Part shown: positions 36,139 to 47,005 of the stretch, piece after piece
How positions within the stretch are numbered: the first letter of the stretch is position 1
Layout: every line of letters starts with the position of its first letter
From: Gammaproteobacteria bacterium
GTDB lineage: Bacteria; Pseudomonadota; Gammaproteobacteria; Enterobacterales; Psychrobiaceae
DNA: 64,000 nucleotides
Direction: 5' to 3'
Assembly (NCBI GenBank): GCA_013214945.1
Contig: JABSRT010000002.1
Location: 186,001-250,000, forward strand
The notes under the pieces: generated by a model
What the model was told of the DNA's origin: nothing
The model's database searches: none
What the model saw: only the letters and a program-made list of their open reading frames with translations
Translations under genes and position numbers: made by a program

Positions 36139-37664
36139 GTCAGCCTAATTCGATGTTGTTAACAGATTTACTCCGCAGATTATTGCCTGAAACCGAGCTG
36201 GAAAAACTCGAAAAAATTACCATTAAAGGCATCAGTCTTGATAATCGAACGCTCGATACCGATTGGTTATTTGTGGCATTAAACGGCAGCCAATGTGATG
36301 GTCGCCGCTTTAGCGCCGCTGCATTAAAGCAAGGCGCCGCGGCAGTCTTAAGTGAACTAGCACCAGAGCAAGTCAGCTATGTTGAACTGACTGCTGATGG
36401 CGCGATTGTGCACCTGAGTGACTTAGTGGCGCAATTATCGCAAATAGCAGGCGATTATTACGGCCAGCCAAGTCAGCACTTGACCTTAATCGGTGTCACT
36501 GGCACCAATGGCAAAACCACGGTCACCCAATTGATTGCGCAGTGGTTAGAATTACTCGGCCAGCGTGCTTATACCTTAGGCACGCTGGGCAATGGTTTTA
36601 TCGAAGCACTTGAGCCTAGCATCAATACCACGCTTAATGCGATTGATGTTCAGCGTCATTTAGCGCAAGCCGTGGCCGCGGGCGCAAGTTATGCGGTGAT
36701 GGAAGTATCGTCTCATGGTTTGGCCTTGCACCGAATCGCAGATTTAACCTTCGACGTTGCAGCTTTTACTAACTTAAGTCGTGACCATCTTGATTTTCAT
36801 GGTGACATGGCAGGTTATGCGGCGGCCAAACAGCAATTATTTAGTGCCAAGCATTGCTTGCAAGCGGTGCTTAATGGCCAAGATCCCGTTGCCCGACAAT
36901 GGTTAGAGCAATGGGATAGCAAGGTTAAGGTCAGTTGCTTTAATCAGCGCCAGCCTGATGTTGAGCAATATCTGGTTGCGACAAACGTGAGTTATCATAC
37001 GGGCGGGATTGACGCGACTATTGTTACCAATCAGCAGCAAGGCCAACTGAGCAGTCAGTTGCTGGGCGCGTTTAATTTAGAAAATATCTTAGCGGCGTTA
37101 AATATTTTAGTCAGTGCTGGTTTTACACTTGAGCAGCTGCTTGAGCTCGCACCACAGTTATCGCCAGTTGCTGGTCGCATGGAAGCTTTCTCAGTGGCTG
37201 GTTTGCCAACGGTAGTGGTTGATTATGCCCACACCAGTGATGCGTTAGTCAAAGCACTGCAGGCATTGCGGGTGCATTGTGATAACGAGCTGGTGGTGAT
37301 GTTTGGTTGTGGCGGTGACCGCGACCAAGGCAAGCGGCCGCTAATGGCTGCGGCTGCAGAACAATATGCCGACAAGGTTATTTTTACTCAGGACAATAGT
37401 CGCAGTGAATCACCGCAACTCATTATTGAGCAGATGTTTGCTGGGATCCAAAAACCAGCGGCTATCAAGGTTGAGCTCGAACGCACTAAGGCCGTTGAAC
37501 TGGCTATTAAGATGGCCAGCGCTAATGATATTGTGTTATTAGCTGGTAAAGGTCACGAAGATTATCAGTTACTTGGCGCTGAAACGCTTGATTATGATGA
37601 GCGAGTTTGGGCGCAAAAAGTACTGGCTCGACTAAGCAAGGAGTCAATCGATGATCGCAGTTAA
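36135..37664 (+). CDS. murE: UDP-MurNAc-tripeptide ligase MurE
   Basis: Adds the third residue, normally meso-diaminopimelate, to UDP-MurNAc-L-Ala-D-Glu. The 509-residue protein has the ATP loop GTNGKT (123-128), the carbamylated-lysine region AAKQQ (Lys232), and HTSDALVKALQAL. The amino-acid-selectivity motif reads DNSR at 420-423 where Gram-negative MurE usually has DNPR; Asp, Asn and Arg are kept, so meso-DAP remains the likely substrate. ATGA overlap with ftsI and a 14-base overlap with murF. Confidence 0.96.
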   Translation: MSQPNSMLLTDLLRRLLPETELEKLEKITIKGISLDNRTLDTDWLFVALNGSQCDGRRFSAAALKQGAAAVLSELAPEQVSYVELTADGAIVHLSDLVAQLSQIAGDYYGQPSQHLTLIGVTGTNGKTTVTQLIAQWLELLGQRAYTLGTLGNGFIEALEPSINTTLNAIDVQRHLAQAVAAGASYAVMEVSSHGLALHRIADLTFDVAAFTNLSRDHLDFHGDMAGYAAAKQQLFSAKHCLQAVLNGQDPVARQWLEQWDSKVKVSCFNQRQPDVEQYLVATNVSYHTGGIDATIVTNQQQGQLSSQLLGAFNLENILAALNILVSAGFTLEQLLELAPQLSPVAGRMEAFSVAGLPTVVVDYAHTSDALVKALQALRVHCDNELVVMFGCGGDRDQGKRPLMAAAAEQYADKVIFTQDNSRSESPQLIIEQMFAGIQKPAAIKVELERTKAVELAIKMASANDIVLLAGKGHEDYQLLGAETLDYDERVWAQKVLARLSKESIDDRS

Positions 37665-39054
37665 GCTTTCGTACATAGTTGCCCAATTAGGATGGCGCCT
37701 GCTTGGCCCCGACCGGGTGATTGAGTCGGTTATAACTGACTCACGGCAGGTAACAACGGGTGACTGTTTTGTCGCACTTTATGGTGAAACATTCGATGCC
37801 CATCAGTTTATCGACCAAGTCATAAAGCAAGGCGCAAGCACGATAATTGTTAATGCTGAGCAAGATGTTGCAGCAAGTGATGTCTCGCAGCTTATCGTCA
37901 AAGATACTCGCGTCGCGCTTGGTCAATTAGCCGCGCTTAACCGCCAGTTATGTGATGCTAAATTTATTGCGATCACTGGCAGTTGCGGTAAAACCACGGT
38001 TAAAGAAATGGTCGCGGCAATTTTATCAAACCGCGGGCAGGTATTAGCTACCGCCGGTAATTTTAATAACGACATTGGGGTGCCGCTAACCTTATTACGG
38101 TTAACCAAAGACTGTGATTTTGGCGTGATAGAGCTAGGGGCTAACCATGTTGGTGAAATCGACTATACCAGTAGCCTAGTGCAACCCGATGTTAGCCTTA
38201 TTACCAATATTGGCGCGGCCCACCTGGAAGGTTTCGGTGGCATTGCTGGGGTGGTAAAAGCAAAAACAGAAATATTTAATCATTTAAGTGCTCAGGGTGA
38301 GGCGATATTTGACCAAGCCAGTGAGCACGCCAGTTCATGGCAGCAGCTTAATGTTAAGCGTCAAATAACGACATTTACCACCGAAGCCGGTGAAAACAGC
38401 AGTTTATATGCAACCGATTTAAGTTTTAATGCCGCCGGTAAAGCGCGCTTTACCTTAAACTCTCCGCTTGGTCAGCAGTGGGTTGAGCTAGCGTTGCCTG
38501 GTCAACATAATGTCGGTAACGCCTTGGCAGCTGCCGCGGCATGTTTAGCCGTTGGCGCCAGTCTTAGCGACATCGCTTTGGGGCTTGAATCGATGCAAGA
38601 TGTTGCAGGGCGCTTAAATTTTAGTGCGTTATCGCCGTTAGTGACCGTGATTGACGATACTTATAACGCCAACAGCAGTTCGATTGCCGCGGCGGTTAAG
38701 CTGTTAGGTCGACGTCAGGGTTATAAAATTCTGGTGTTAGCTGACATGGCTGAATTGGGTGATTACGCCGTCGAGTGTCATAAAGAACTTGGGCCAGTCA
38801 TTGAACAACAACAAATAGATTTATTATTAACCATTGGCCAATTTAGCCAACATTATGCCAGCACATTTTCTGGCCAGCATTACCATTTTGAGGATAAGAA
38901 CAGTTTGAACCTACATATTGAGCAGCAGTTACACTCACACCAATCTATTAACACTACGGTGTTAGTTAAGGGTTCACGAAGTGCCAAAATGGAACAAGTG
39001 GTCGCGCAGATTAAAATCGCTTACTCAACACTAGGGGAGCAGAGCCAATGCTAG
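37651..39054 (+). CDS. murF: UDP-MurNAc-pentapeptide synthetase MurF
   Basis: Adds D-Ala-D-Ala to the tripeptide to give the UDP-MurNAc-pentapeptide. The 467-residue protein has the ATP loop GSCGKT (110-115), the [11 protein letters not shown] motif, and [16 protein letters not shown]. The ATG at 37651 is inside murE, with AAGGAG upstream. It overlaps mraY by seven bases. The ATP-grasp enzyme DdlB that makes its dipeptide substrate is 7.6 kb downstream in the same cluster. Confidence 0.96.
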   Translation: MIAVKLSYIVAQLGWRLLGPDRVIESVITDSRQVTTGDCFVALYGETFDAHQFIDQVIKQGASTIIVNAEQDVAASDVSQLIVKDTRVALGQLAALNRQLCDAKFIAITGSCGKTTVKEMVAAILSNRGQVLATAGNFNNDIGVPLTLLRLTKDCDFGVIELGANHVGEIDYTSSLVQPDVSLITNIGAAHLEGFGGIAGVVKAKTEIFNHLSAQGEAIFDQASEHASSWQQLNVKRQITTFTTEAGENSSLYATDLSFNAAGKARFTLNSPLGQQWVELALPGQHNVGNALAAAAACLAVGASLSDIALGLESMQDVAGRLNFSALSPLVTVIDDTYNANSSSIAAAVKLLGRRQGYKILVLADMAELGDYAVECHKELGPVIEQQQIDLLLTIGQFSQHYASTFSGQHYHFEDKNSLNLHIEQQLHSHQSINTTVLVKGSRSAKMEQVVAQIKIAYSTLGEQSQC

Positions 39055-40130
39055 TCTGGTTAGCCGAGTACTTAACCCAATACATTACCGGGTTTAATGT
39101 TTTTTCTTATTTGACCCTGCGCAGTATCTTGTCGGCGTTAACCGCACTGACTTTTTCGCTCTGGATGGGGCCTAAATTAATCCGCTATCTGCAGCGGATG
39201 CAAATTGGTCAAACCGTACGTGATGATGGTCCACAATCTCACTTGAGCAAATCAGGCACCCCGACCATGGGCGGCATATTAATTCTGGGGGCTGTTATTC
39301 TCAGTACCTTGTTATGGGCTGATTTAACCAACAGTTACATCTGGGTGGTGTTATTTGTCATCTCAGGTTTTGGCATCATCGGATTTGTTGATGATTATCG
39401 CAAGGTCGTGCGCAAAGATTCTAATGGTTTGATTGCTCGCTGGAAATACTTTTGGCAATCTGCTATCGCATTAGGCGTCGCCTTTTTCTTGTATTTCACC
39501 GCCAGTTCGCCGAGTGAAACCGTCTTTATCGTGCCGTTTTTCAAAGATGTCTTGCCTCAGCTTGGTTTGCTCTATATTGCCTTGGTGTACTTTACTTTAG
39601 TAGGTTCAAGCAACGCGGTTAACTTGACCGATGGTCTTGATGGTTTGGCTATTGTACCGACATTAATGGTGGCCGGAGCGTTTGGTTTGGTCGCTTATTT
39701 GACGGGTAACGTCAATTTTTCTCATTACCTCCATTTGCCACATTTACCCTTAGCCAGTGAGCTAACGGTATTTTGTTTGGCAATATTCGGCGCCGGATTA
39801 GGCTTTTTATGGTTTAACACTTACCCAGCCCAAATTTTCATGGGCGATGTTGGCTCATTAGCATTGGGTGCCGCTTTAGGTATTGTTGCCGTCTTAGTTC
39901 GTCAAGAAGTGTTGTTGATTATTATGGGCGGGGTATTCGTGATGGAAACCGTGTCGGTTATTTTACAAGTCGGCAGCTATAAATTACGTGGCCAACGAAT
40001 ATTTAGAATGGCCCCAATTCATCACCATTACGAATTAAAAGGCTGGCCTGAACCGCGGGTAATTGTCCGTTTTTGGATTATTTCATTGGTCTTGGTGTTG
40101 GTGGGTTTAGCGACCTTAAAAATTCGTTAA
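39048..40130 (+). CDS. mraY: Phospho-MurNAc-pentapeptide translocase MraY
   Basis: Polytopic inner-membrane enzyme that transfers phospho-MurNAc-pentapeptide to undecaprenyl phosphate, giving lipid I. The 360-residue protein has about ten hydrophobic segments and the family motifs [29 protein letters not shown] (catalytic Asp pair), [12 protein letters not shown], and [17 protein letters not shown]. It overlaps murF by seven bases; a 56-base gap precedes murD. Confidence 0.97.
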   Translation: MLVWLAEYLTQYITGFNVFSYLTLRSILSALTALTFSLWMGPKLIRYLQRMQIGQTVRDDGPQSHLSKSGTPTMGGILILGAVILSTLLWADLTNSYIWVVLFVISGFGIIGFVDDYRKVVRKDSNGLIARWKYFWQSAIALGVAFFLYFTASSPSETVFIVPFFKDVLPQLGLLYIALVYFTLVGSSNAVNLTDGLDGLAIVPTLMVAGAFGLVAYLTGNVNFSHYLHLPHLPLASELTVFCLAIFGAGLGFLWFNTYPAQIFMGDVGSLALGAALGIVAVLVRQEVLLIIMGGVFVMETVSVILQVGSYKLRGQRIFRMAPIHHHYELKGWPEPRVIVRFWIISLVLVLVGLATLKIR

Positions 40131-40186
40131 AATCGTTAGTAACAATTACTAGTAAGTCATTAGATAAAGTTAAAGGTTAGATAAGC

Positions 40187-41503
40187 ATGATAATAAACGC
40201 ACAACAGATCACCAACGTTGCTGTCATTGGGTTAGGACTCACTGGGCAGTCGTGTGTGCGTTTTTTATTGCAGCAAGGCATAACGCCAACGTTATATGAT
40301 ACCCGGCCAAACTTAGATTTAGGCCCAATCACCGAGCAATTTGGTGCGTTAAATACAACACTTGGACCACTTGATGACAGCAGCTTTGATCACTACCAAA
40401 TGGTGCTCGTTAGTCCTGGTATTGCAATAAGCCACCCGTCGATAGCTGCCGCAAAAAAAGCCGGATGCTTGATTTGGGGCGATATTGAATTGTTCGCTCA
40501 TTTTGTTAAGGCACCAGTGATTGCGATTACGGGGTCGAACGGCAAAACCACGGTCACGAGTTTGCTCGGCGAAATGGCAATTAACGCCGGTATTAACACC
40601 GCGGTTGGCGGTAACATTGGCGTGCCAGTGCTGGATTTAGTCGCTGATCAATCAATTGAGCTGTATATCTTAGAGTTATCAAGCTTTCAGTTAGAGACCA
40701 CTAGCGACTTAGCATTAGTGGCGGCGACTATCTTAAATATTAGTGATGATCACCTTGATCGTTACGACGGCTTTGCCCAGTACGCCCAGGCCAAGCAACA
40801 GATTTATTTACGCAGTCAAACGGCTGTCGTTAATCGTCAAGATCATTTAACCATGCCAAGCACTGACATCGCGCAAATTAGCTTTGGGCTCGATGCACCT
40901 GCCGCCGGCCATTATGGCCTTAAAGATGGCGGGCTTTATCACGGTGATACTTTATTAATCGCGACTACAGAAATTGCGATGATTGGCCGTCATAACTATC
41001 TGAATGCTTTGGCGGCTTTGGCGTTAGGCACGCAAGCGGGCATAGCATTGCCAGCGATGCTCGACACCTTAACGACCTTTGGTGGCTTGGAACATCGCTG
41101 CCAACAGATTTCAAGCAAAGGCCAAGTACGCTGGTTAAATGATTCGAAGGCGACCAATGTTGGCGCTACGCTTGCTGCACTGGAAGGTTTAGCCGATCAT
41201 CCGGGTCAATTGATCGTGATTGCTGGTGGCGATGCTAAAGGTGCCGACTTGTCACCGCTTAAGCAACCGTTTGCCCAATATGTTGACCAGCTTTTTGTGA
41301 TTGGTGTTGATAAACAGCCGCTGTGCGATATTTATCCGCAAGCAATTTGTTGTGACGATTTAACGGCGGCGGTAGTTGGCGCGGCTAAGTTATGCCAAGC
41401 AGGCGACATTGTGTTGCTGTCGCCAGCCTGCTCGAGTCTTGATATGTTTCGCAATTATATTGAACGTGGTTTGTGTTTCGTCGCCGCGGTGGAAGCATTA
41501 TGA
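40187..41503 (+). CDS. murD: UDP-MurNAc-L-alanine:D-glutamate ligase MurD
   Basis: Adds D-glutamate to UDP-MurNAc-L-Ala. The 438-residue protein has GLGLTGQSCVRFLL in the N-terminal uracil-binding domain, the ATP loop GSNGKT (116-121), and WLNDSKATNVGAT in the central domain. The stop overlaps the ftsW ATG (ATGA). GGTTAGATAAGC precedes the ATG as a weak ribosome site. Confidence 0.96.
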   Translation: MIINAQQITNVAVIGLGLTGQSCVRFLLQQGITPTLYDTRPNLDLGPITEQFGALNTTLGPLDDSSFDHYQMVLVSPGIAISHPSIAAAKKAGCLIWGDIELFAHFVKAPVIAITGSNGKTTVTSLLGEMAINAGINTAVGGNIGVPVLDLVADQSIELYILELSSFQLETTSDLALVAATILNISDDHLDRYDGFAQYAQAKQQIYLRSQTAVVNRQDHLTMPSTDIAQISFGLDAPAAGHYGLKDGGLYHGDTLLIATTEIAMIGRHNYLNALAALALGTQAGIALPAMLDTLTTFGGLEHRCQQISSKGQVRWLNDSKATNVGATLAALEGLADHPGQLIVIAGGDAKGADLSPLKQPFAQYVDQLFVIGVDKQPLCDIYPQAICCDDLTAAVVGAAKLCQAGDIVLLSPACSSLDMFRNYIERGLCFVAAVEAL

Positions 41504-42708
41504 CGACGCGGCCAATAAACTTATTTCCGGCGTCGGTTACGGCGGTGTGGCAAGAGATCATCGGATTAGGTAAACCGAAACATAACTTACTCTATGATCG
41601 CTTTTTATTTAGCTTAATCACCACCTTATTATTGATAGGTTTTGTGGTTGTAGCATCGGCCTCAATGCCGGAAGGGCAACGTTTAACGGGTGACCCTTTT
41701 CATTTTATTAAACGCCATATATTTTATATTGCGGGCTGTATTGTCATTTTAGCGGTTGGCTTGCAAGCGTCGATGGCGCAGTGGCAAAAATACAGTGGCG
41801 TGATTTTAATTTGCGCATTTCTAGCATTAGTACTGGTGATGTTTGTTGGTAAAACAGTTAACGGCAGTACCCGCTGGTTGTCGCTTGGGCCGGTTAATAT
41901 TCAAGTATCTGAATTGGCGAAATTAGCTTTCTTTAGTTATCTTGCGGCTTACATTGTGCGCCGTCACAGCGAAGTGATTGAACAAGCTAAAGGCTTTTAT
42001 AAACCGCTGGCGGTATTTTTAGTGTTGGCGGGGTTAATCTTACGCCAACCCGATTTAGGCACTGTGGTGGTGATGTTTGTTACCACGGTTGGCATGCTGT
42101 TTTTAGCTGGCGCTAAACTGCGAGACTTTTTTGCCTTAATTTTCGGTGGTGTGGTACTGGTGATTGGTTTGATCATGGTATCGCCGTATCGTATGAAACG
42201 AGTGACCTCGTTTTTAGATCCGTGGCAAGATCCCTTTGGCGATGGTTACCAACTGACTCAATCGTTAATGGCCTTTGGTCGTGGTGATTGGTTAGGGCAA
42301 GGCTTGGGCAATTCAATTCAAAAGCTTGAGTATTTACCCGAGGCTCATACCGATTTTATTTTTGCGATTTGGGCCGAAGAAATGGGCTTGGTTGGTGTGA
42401 CTATTTTGCTGTTATTGCAATTGATGTTAGCACTTAGAGCGTTATGGATCGGTAAAAGAGCATTAGAACTTGGCCAAAGTTATGGCGGTTATTTAGCGCT
42501 GGGCATTGGCATGTGGATTAGCTTTCAAACAGCGGTTAATACCGGTGCAGCCAGCGGCATGTTACCAACCAAGGGACTAACACTGCCGTTAATTAGTTAT
42601 GGTGGCAGTAGTCTGTGGGTAATGATGTTAGCCATGGTCGCACTATTACGGATTGACCATGAGTGTCGATTAAGTCAAATTCAAGCAATAAAAAAAGGCA
42701 GTTGTTAA
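41500..42708 (+). CDS. ftsW: Peptidoglycan glycosyltransferase FtsW
   Basis: SEDS-family lipid II polymerase of the septum, partner of FtsI. From the ATG at 41500 the protein has 402 residues with ten hydrophobic segments; the frame is open further upstream, but the family start and the ATGA overlap with murD favour this ATG (GGAAG upstream). Motifs seen: [59 protein letters not shown], and [15 protein letters not shown]. Confidence 0.96.
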   Translation: MTTRPINLFPASVTAVWQEIIGLGKPKHNLLYDRFLFSLITTLLLIGFVVVASASMPEGQRLTGDPFHFIKRHIFYIAGCIVILAVGLQASMAQWQKYSGVILICAFLALVLVMFVGKTVNGSTRWLSLGPVNIQVSELAKLAFFSYLAAYIVRRHSEVIEQAKGFYKPLAVFLVLAGLILRQPDLGTVVVMFVTTVGMLFLAGAKLRDFFALIFGGVVLVIGLIMVSPYRMKRVTSFLDPWQDPFGDGYQLTQSLMAFGRGDWLGQGLGNSIQKLEYLPEAHTDFIFAIWAEEMGLVGVTILLLLQLMLALRALWIGKRALELGQSYGGYLALGIGMWISFQTAVNTGAASGMLPTKGLTLPLISYGGSSLWVMMLAMVALLRIDHECRLSQIQAIKKGSC

Positions 42709-43823
42709 TGTCAGTAAAACGTATTTTAGTGATGGCTGGTGGTACAGGCGGACATGTGTTTCCGGGCCTAGCCGTTGCTGACTTATTGCAAACCCATGGT
42801 TGGCAAGTGCATTGGTTAGGCACGTCTCAACGGATGGAGGCGCAACTAGTGCCTCAGCATGGTTTTGATATTTCATTTATTGACGTGCAAGGCGTGCGAG
42901 GCAATGGTTTGTTACGGTTGCTTAAAGCGCCGTTTAAATTAGCCAAGGCAGTGATGCAAGCGCGGCAAGTGATTAAGCAGTTTAAGCCCGATGTCGTGTT
43001 AGGCATGGGTGGGTTTGCCAGTGGTCCTGGTGGGCTGGCAGCACGTTTAATGGGCGTGCCGCTAGTCTTGCACGAACAAAATGCGGTCGCCGGGGTGACG
43101 AATAAAATTCTAGCCAAATTTGCGACCAAGGTCATGGTGGCATTTGAGTCGGCTTTGCCGGGCGTGGCCAAGCAAGTGGTTGGCAATCCGGTGCGAGCCG
43201 ATATATTAGCACTGGCCGCTCAAGTGAAGCCACAGCAATCCAATGAGCAGCCGTTACATTTACTAGTAGTCGGTGGCAGTTTAGGCGCGCAAATATTAAA
43301 CCAGACGTTACCGCAGATGTTGCCATTATTGGGCAATCAGCGCGCGATAGAAATTAAACATCAGGTTGGCAAAGGTAATAGTGCCGCGGTTATAAATGCG
43401 TACCAGCAAGAGAGCGGTATTCAAGTAAGTGATTTTATTGATGACATGGCCCAGGCCTATGCATGGGCCGATTTAGTGGTATGCCGAGCTGGCGCACTAA
43501 CCGTTTCTGAAATTGCAGTACTTGGTTTGCCCGCCATTTTTGTACCATTACCTTATGCGGTTGATGACCATCAAACCAAGAATGCTCAGCAGTTGGCTGA
43601 ATTAGGCGCGGCGAAAATTTTGGCACAATCGACCATGACACCACAGGTATTGGCGAGCTTAGTTGATCAATTGAATCAACCCGCTACTTTAAATGAAATG
43701 GCACAAGCGGCTCAGAGCTTAGGCGCAAATGATGCGAGCCAGCAAGTGGCCGTAATTTGTGCAACGTTAGCGGGCGCGAGCAGCAACGAACTAAATAACT
43801 TACTAGCAACAGAAGTGAAATAA
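42708..43823 (+). CDS. murG: Lipid II synthase MurG
   Basis: Peripheral GT-B glycosyltransferase that adds GlcNAc to lipid I. From the ATG at 42708 there are 371 residues; the ATG overlaps the ftsW TAA (TAATG). Motifs seen are the loop GGTGGH (11-16), [29 protein letters not shown], the C-terminal-domain [15 protein letters not shown], and [18 protein letters not shown] for UDP-GlcNAc. Confidence 0.97.
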   Translation: MSVKRILVMAGGTGGHVFPGLAVADLLQTHGWQVHWLGTSQRMEAQLVPQHGFDISFIDVQGVRGNGLLRLLKAPFKLAKAVMQARQVIKQFKPDVVLGMGGFASGPGGLAARLMGVPLVLHEQNAVAGVTNKILAKFATKVMVAFESALPGVAKQVVGNPVRADILALAAQVKPQQSNEQPLHLLVVGGSLGAQILNQTLPQMLPLLGNQRAIEIKHQVGKGNSAAVINAYQQESGIQVSDFIDDMAQAYAWADLVVCRAGALTVSEIAVLGLPAIFVPLPYAVDDHQTKNAQQLAELGAAKILAQSTMTPQVLASLVDQLNQPATLNEMAQAAQSLGANDASQQVAVICATLAGASSNELNNLLATEVK

Positions 43824-45299
43824 ATGACAAAAGTAATAGGCGATCAAGCAACTCCATTGCACAGCAGTATTCCGGAAATGCGCCGGGTTAAGCGGATCCA
43901 TTTCGTTGGGATTGGCGGGGCTGGTATGGGCGGTATCGCTGAAGTGCTTGCCAACCAAGGTTATGAGATTAGTGGCTCAGATATTGCGACTAATCGGGTG
44001 ACGCAGCGATTAGCTGCGCTAAATGCCACCATTTATATTGGTCATGCTGCCAGCCAAGTTGAGGGCGCTAGTGTGGTTGTGGTATCAACGGCTATCGATC
44101 CGGCTAACCCTGAATTGATTGCAGCAAAAGAATTGCGGATCCCAGTGGTTCAACGCGCCGAAATGTTGGCTGAATTAATGCGTTTTCGCCATGGTGTTGC
44201 CGTTGCTGGCACCCATGGTAAAACGACCACCACCAGTTTGATTGCCAGTGTCTTTGGTCAAGCCGGACTTGACCCAACCTATGTGATTGGTGGATTGCTT
44301 AATAGCTCAGGCACCAATGCCAAATTAGGCTCGAGCCGTTATTTAATCGCTGAAGCCGACGAAAGTGATGCCTCATTTTTGCACTTGCAGCCAATGGTTT
44401 CTGTGGTAACAAATATCGAAGCTGATCACATGGATACTTATCAAGGTGATTTTAGCCGCTTAGAAGATACCTTTATTGAGTTCATGCACAACCTGCCATT
44501 TTATGGCTTGGCGGTAGTGTGTCTTGATTGCCCGGTTATTCGCAGTTTGTTACCACGAATTTCACGCCAAATGACCACCTATGGTTTTTGTGATGATGCC
44601 GATGTTCGCGCGAGCGACTTTGTGCAAACGGGCAATAGCTGCCAATTTGTGGTCCATCGTGATGGTGTCGCGCCGTTGCAGGTTAAGCTTAATTTACCCG
44701 GTCGTCATAACGCGCTAAACGCACTAGCTGCTATTGCTGTTTCAATGGACAGTGGCATTAGCGATAGTGATATTTCCGCTGCATTTAGTCAATTTGAAGG
44801 TATTGGCCGTCGCTTTGAACAGCTTGGCGAGTTTGATACTGGCAGCGGACAGGTGATGTTAATTGATGATTATGGCCATCACCCGACTGAAGTGTTAGCA
44901 ACCATTAAGGCCGCCCGAGCTGGCTGGCCTGATAAGCGTTTAACCATGGTATACCAGCCGCACCGTTATACTCGAACGCGCGATCTGTACGAAGACTTTG
45001 TTGACGTTTTATCGCAAGTTGATGGTTTAATTTTATTGGAAGTCTATAGCGCTGGTGAAGAGCCAATTGCAGGCGCCGATAGCCGGGCGTTATGTCGCAG
45101 CATCCGCGCGCGCGGTAATTTCGAACCAGTTTATGTCGCAAGCCCAGAGTTGTTGCCACCACGTTTAGCGCAATTTATGCAAGACGGTGATTTATTGCTG
45201 ACTCAAGGAGCCGGTAACATTGGGGTCGTGGCGAAAAATCTTGCTGCGATGGCCTTGAACATTGAAAAAATGGCGCAAGTAGGGGCTGCTGATGAATAA
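43824..45299 (+). CDS. murC: UDP-MurNAc:L-alanine ligase MurC
   Basis: First amino-acid ligase of the peptide stem. The 491-residue protein has the N-terminal Rossmann motif [15 protein letters not shown] (28-42), the ATP loop GTHGKT (129-134), and [14 protein letters not shown], with [20 protein letters not shown] in the C-terminal domain. The ATG follows the murG stop directly and the end overlaps ddlB by eight bases. It is a homologue of mpl, encoded at 58762. Confidence 0.97.
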   Translation: MTKVIGDQATPLHSSIPEMRRVKRIHFVGIGGAGMGGIAEVLANQGYEISGSDIATNRVTQRLAALNATIYIGHAASQVEGASVVVVSTAIDPANPELIAAKELRIPVVQRAEMLAELMRFRHGVAVAGTHGKTTTTSLIASVFGQAGLDPTYVIGGLLNSSGTNAKLGSSRYLIAEADESDASFLHLQPMVSVVTNIEADHMDTYQGDFSRLEDTFIEFMHNLPFYGLAVVCLDCPVIRSLLPRISRQMTTYGFCDDADVRASDFVQTGNSCQFVVHRDGVAPLQVKLNLPGRHNALNALAAIAVSMDSGISDSDISAAFSQFEGIGRRFEQLGEFDTGSGQVMLIDDYGHHPTEVLATIKAARAGWPDKRLTMVYQPHRYTRTRDLYEDFVDVLSQVDGLILLEVYSAGEEPIAGADSRALCRSIRARGNFEPVYVASPELLPPRLAQFMQDGDLLLTQGAGNIGVVAKNLAAMALNIEKMAQVGAADE

Positions 45300-46212
45300 T
45301 TTTGGCAAAGTAGCAGTGATGTTTGGTGGCACTAGTGCCGAACGTGAAGTTTCGCTTAACTCAGGACAAGCGGTGCTTAATGCGCTGGTTGGCGCTGGTG
45401 TTGATGCGCATGCGTTTGACCCGAGTGAACGGGCTTTATCGCAATTGGTTAGTGAGAATTTTTCACGGGTCTTTATCGTATTACACGGTCGTGGTGGTGA
45501 AGATGGCACCATGCAGGGGGCGCTAGAGTTACTTGGCATACCTTATACCGGCTCTGGCGTGCTGGGCGCAGCATTAGCGATGGATAAGATCAAAACCAAA
45601 CAAATTTGGCAGGCAATGGGTTTGCCAACGGCTAAGTATCACGTGGTAAAAGCCCAGCATAGCGCGAAACTTGATTACGCGAACATGTTAGCGGAACTAA
45701 ATGGCATGGCGATGGTCAAGCCATCACACGAAGGTTCAAGCATTGGCATGGCTAAAGTGACCAATGCCGCGCAGCTCGAGCAAGCAATAACTAACGCCTT
45801 TGAATTCGATAGCGAAGTCTTAATTGAGCAATGGATAACCGGCAGTGAATACACGGTCGCGGTATTAGATCAACAGGCTTTACCTGCGATTAGCATGACC
45901 ACGCCGAATGATTTTTATGATTATGAAGCAAAATATCAAACCAATACAACTCAGTATCATTGTCCTTGTGGTTTGGATAATGTTGAGGAACAAAAGTTAG
46001 GTCAATTAGCCTTTGAAGCATTTAATGCGGTTAATGCCAAGGGCTGGGGCCGGGTCGATTTTATGCGCGACGAGCAAGGAAACTGGTATTTATTAGAAGT
46101 AAATACGGTGCCCGGCATGACCGAGAAAAGTTTAGTGCCTAAGGCAGCAGAGCAGGCGGGCATTAGTTTTGAGCAGTTAGTGCTTAATATTTTAGCCCAG
46201 AGCAAAGTGTAG
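45292..46212 (+). CDS. ddlB: D-alanine:D-alanine ligase
   Basis: ATP-grasp enzyme joining two D-Ala for MurF. The 306-residue protein starts with [20 protein letters not shown], has [20 protein letters not shown], the ATP-binding [16 protein letters not shown], and the metal-binding [20 protein letters not shown]. The length is typical of the B isoform found in dcw clusters. It overlaps murC by eight bases and precedes ftsQ by four. Confidence 0.97.
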   Translation: MNNFGKVAVMFGGTSAEREVSLNSGQAVLNALVGAGVDAHAFDPSERALSQLVSENFSRVFIVLHGRGGEDGTMQGALELLGIPYTGSGVLGAALAMDKIKTKQIWQAMGLPTAKYHVVKAQHSAKLDYANMLAELNGMAMVKPSHEGSSIGMAKVTNAAQLEQAITNAFEFDSEVLIEQWITGSEYTVAVLDQQALPAISMTTPNDFYDYEAKYQTNTTQYHCPCGLDNVEEQKLGQLAFEAFNAVNAKGWGRVDFMRDEQGNWYLLEVNTVPGMTEKSLVPKAAEQAGISFEQLVLNILAQSKV

Positions 46213-46216
46213 CAAT

Positions 46217-47005
46217 ATGGTTAAAGCTAAACTGACACGAATAAAAGGCCGAGTCCAGCAAGCCGATCATGGTTTTTGGGCGGGCGTATTCTTTTTCTTG
46301 TTGGTATTAGCGGGCATTAGTTATTTGGCCAATCAAATGTATGGACATTTGATGAGTACTCGGCAAATGCCACTGTCGTCGTTAACCTTAAGTGGGGAGC
46401 GACAATACAGCCGAGATCAGGAAGTGCAGCAAGTATTAGCAACACTGAGCAACCAAGAGAGCTTTTTTTCACTCAACGTTGATCAGGTTAAAACCTTGGT
46501 TGAACAGATCCCGTGGATAGCGAAAGCTTCAGTGCGGCGTCAATGGCCCAATGGCTTGCAAATACATGTGGTTGATCAAGTTCCAGTAGCGTATTGGAAT
46601 GATCGGTCATTACTTAATATTAAAGGTGAAATTTTTAACGCTGATCAAGCACGGCTTAAGCTTAAATTACCGCGCTTTTACGGCTCAGATGAAGAAGCCG
46701 CGACGGTATTGGCTGGCTATCGGGCGCTTTATCCGTTGCTGAGCAGTGAAGGGATTTCATTACGTACTATCACTTTGTCACCACGTCAGTCGTGGCAAGT
46801 AACAATTAATAACGATCTTAACTTAGTGTTAGGACGCGTTAATACGGTGATCCGCAATGTGCGGGTTGAGCGTTTTTTAAAAGTATATAAACACATGATC
46901 AACAAGAAGCGGTTAATCAATTATGTCGATTTAAGATACGACACAGGGTTTGCTGTTAATTGGAAAGTCGTTCCAGGAGAAAAAGCGAATAATGAGCAAG
47001 GCTAA
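46217..47005 (+). CDS. ftsQ: Cell division protein FtsQ
   Basis: Bitopic divisome protein that recruits FtsL/FtsB and links early and late division proteins. The 262 residues comprise a cytoplasmic N-terminus, one transmembrane helix (about 20-42), a POTRA domain (about 52-125, with EQIPWIAKASVRRQWPNGLQ), and a periplasmic beta domain ending near YVDLRYDTGFAVNWK. The last 14 bases overlap the start of ftsA. Confidence 0.95.
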   Translation: MVKAKLTRIKGRVQQADHGFWAGVFFFLLVLAGISYLANQMYGHLMSTRQMPLSSLTLSGERQYSRDQEVQQVLATLSNQESFFSLNVDQVKTLVEQIPWIAKASVRRQWPNGLQIHVVDQVPVAYWNDRSLLNIKGEIFNADQARLKLKLPRFYGSDEEAATVLAGYRALYPLLSSEGISLRTITLSPRQSWQVTINNDLNLVLGRVNTVIRNVRVERFLKVYKHMINKKRLINYVDLRYDTGFAVNWKVVPGEKANNEQG

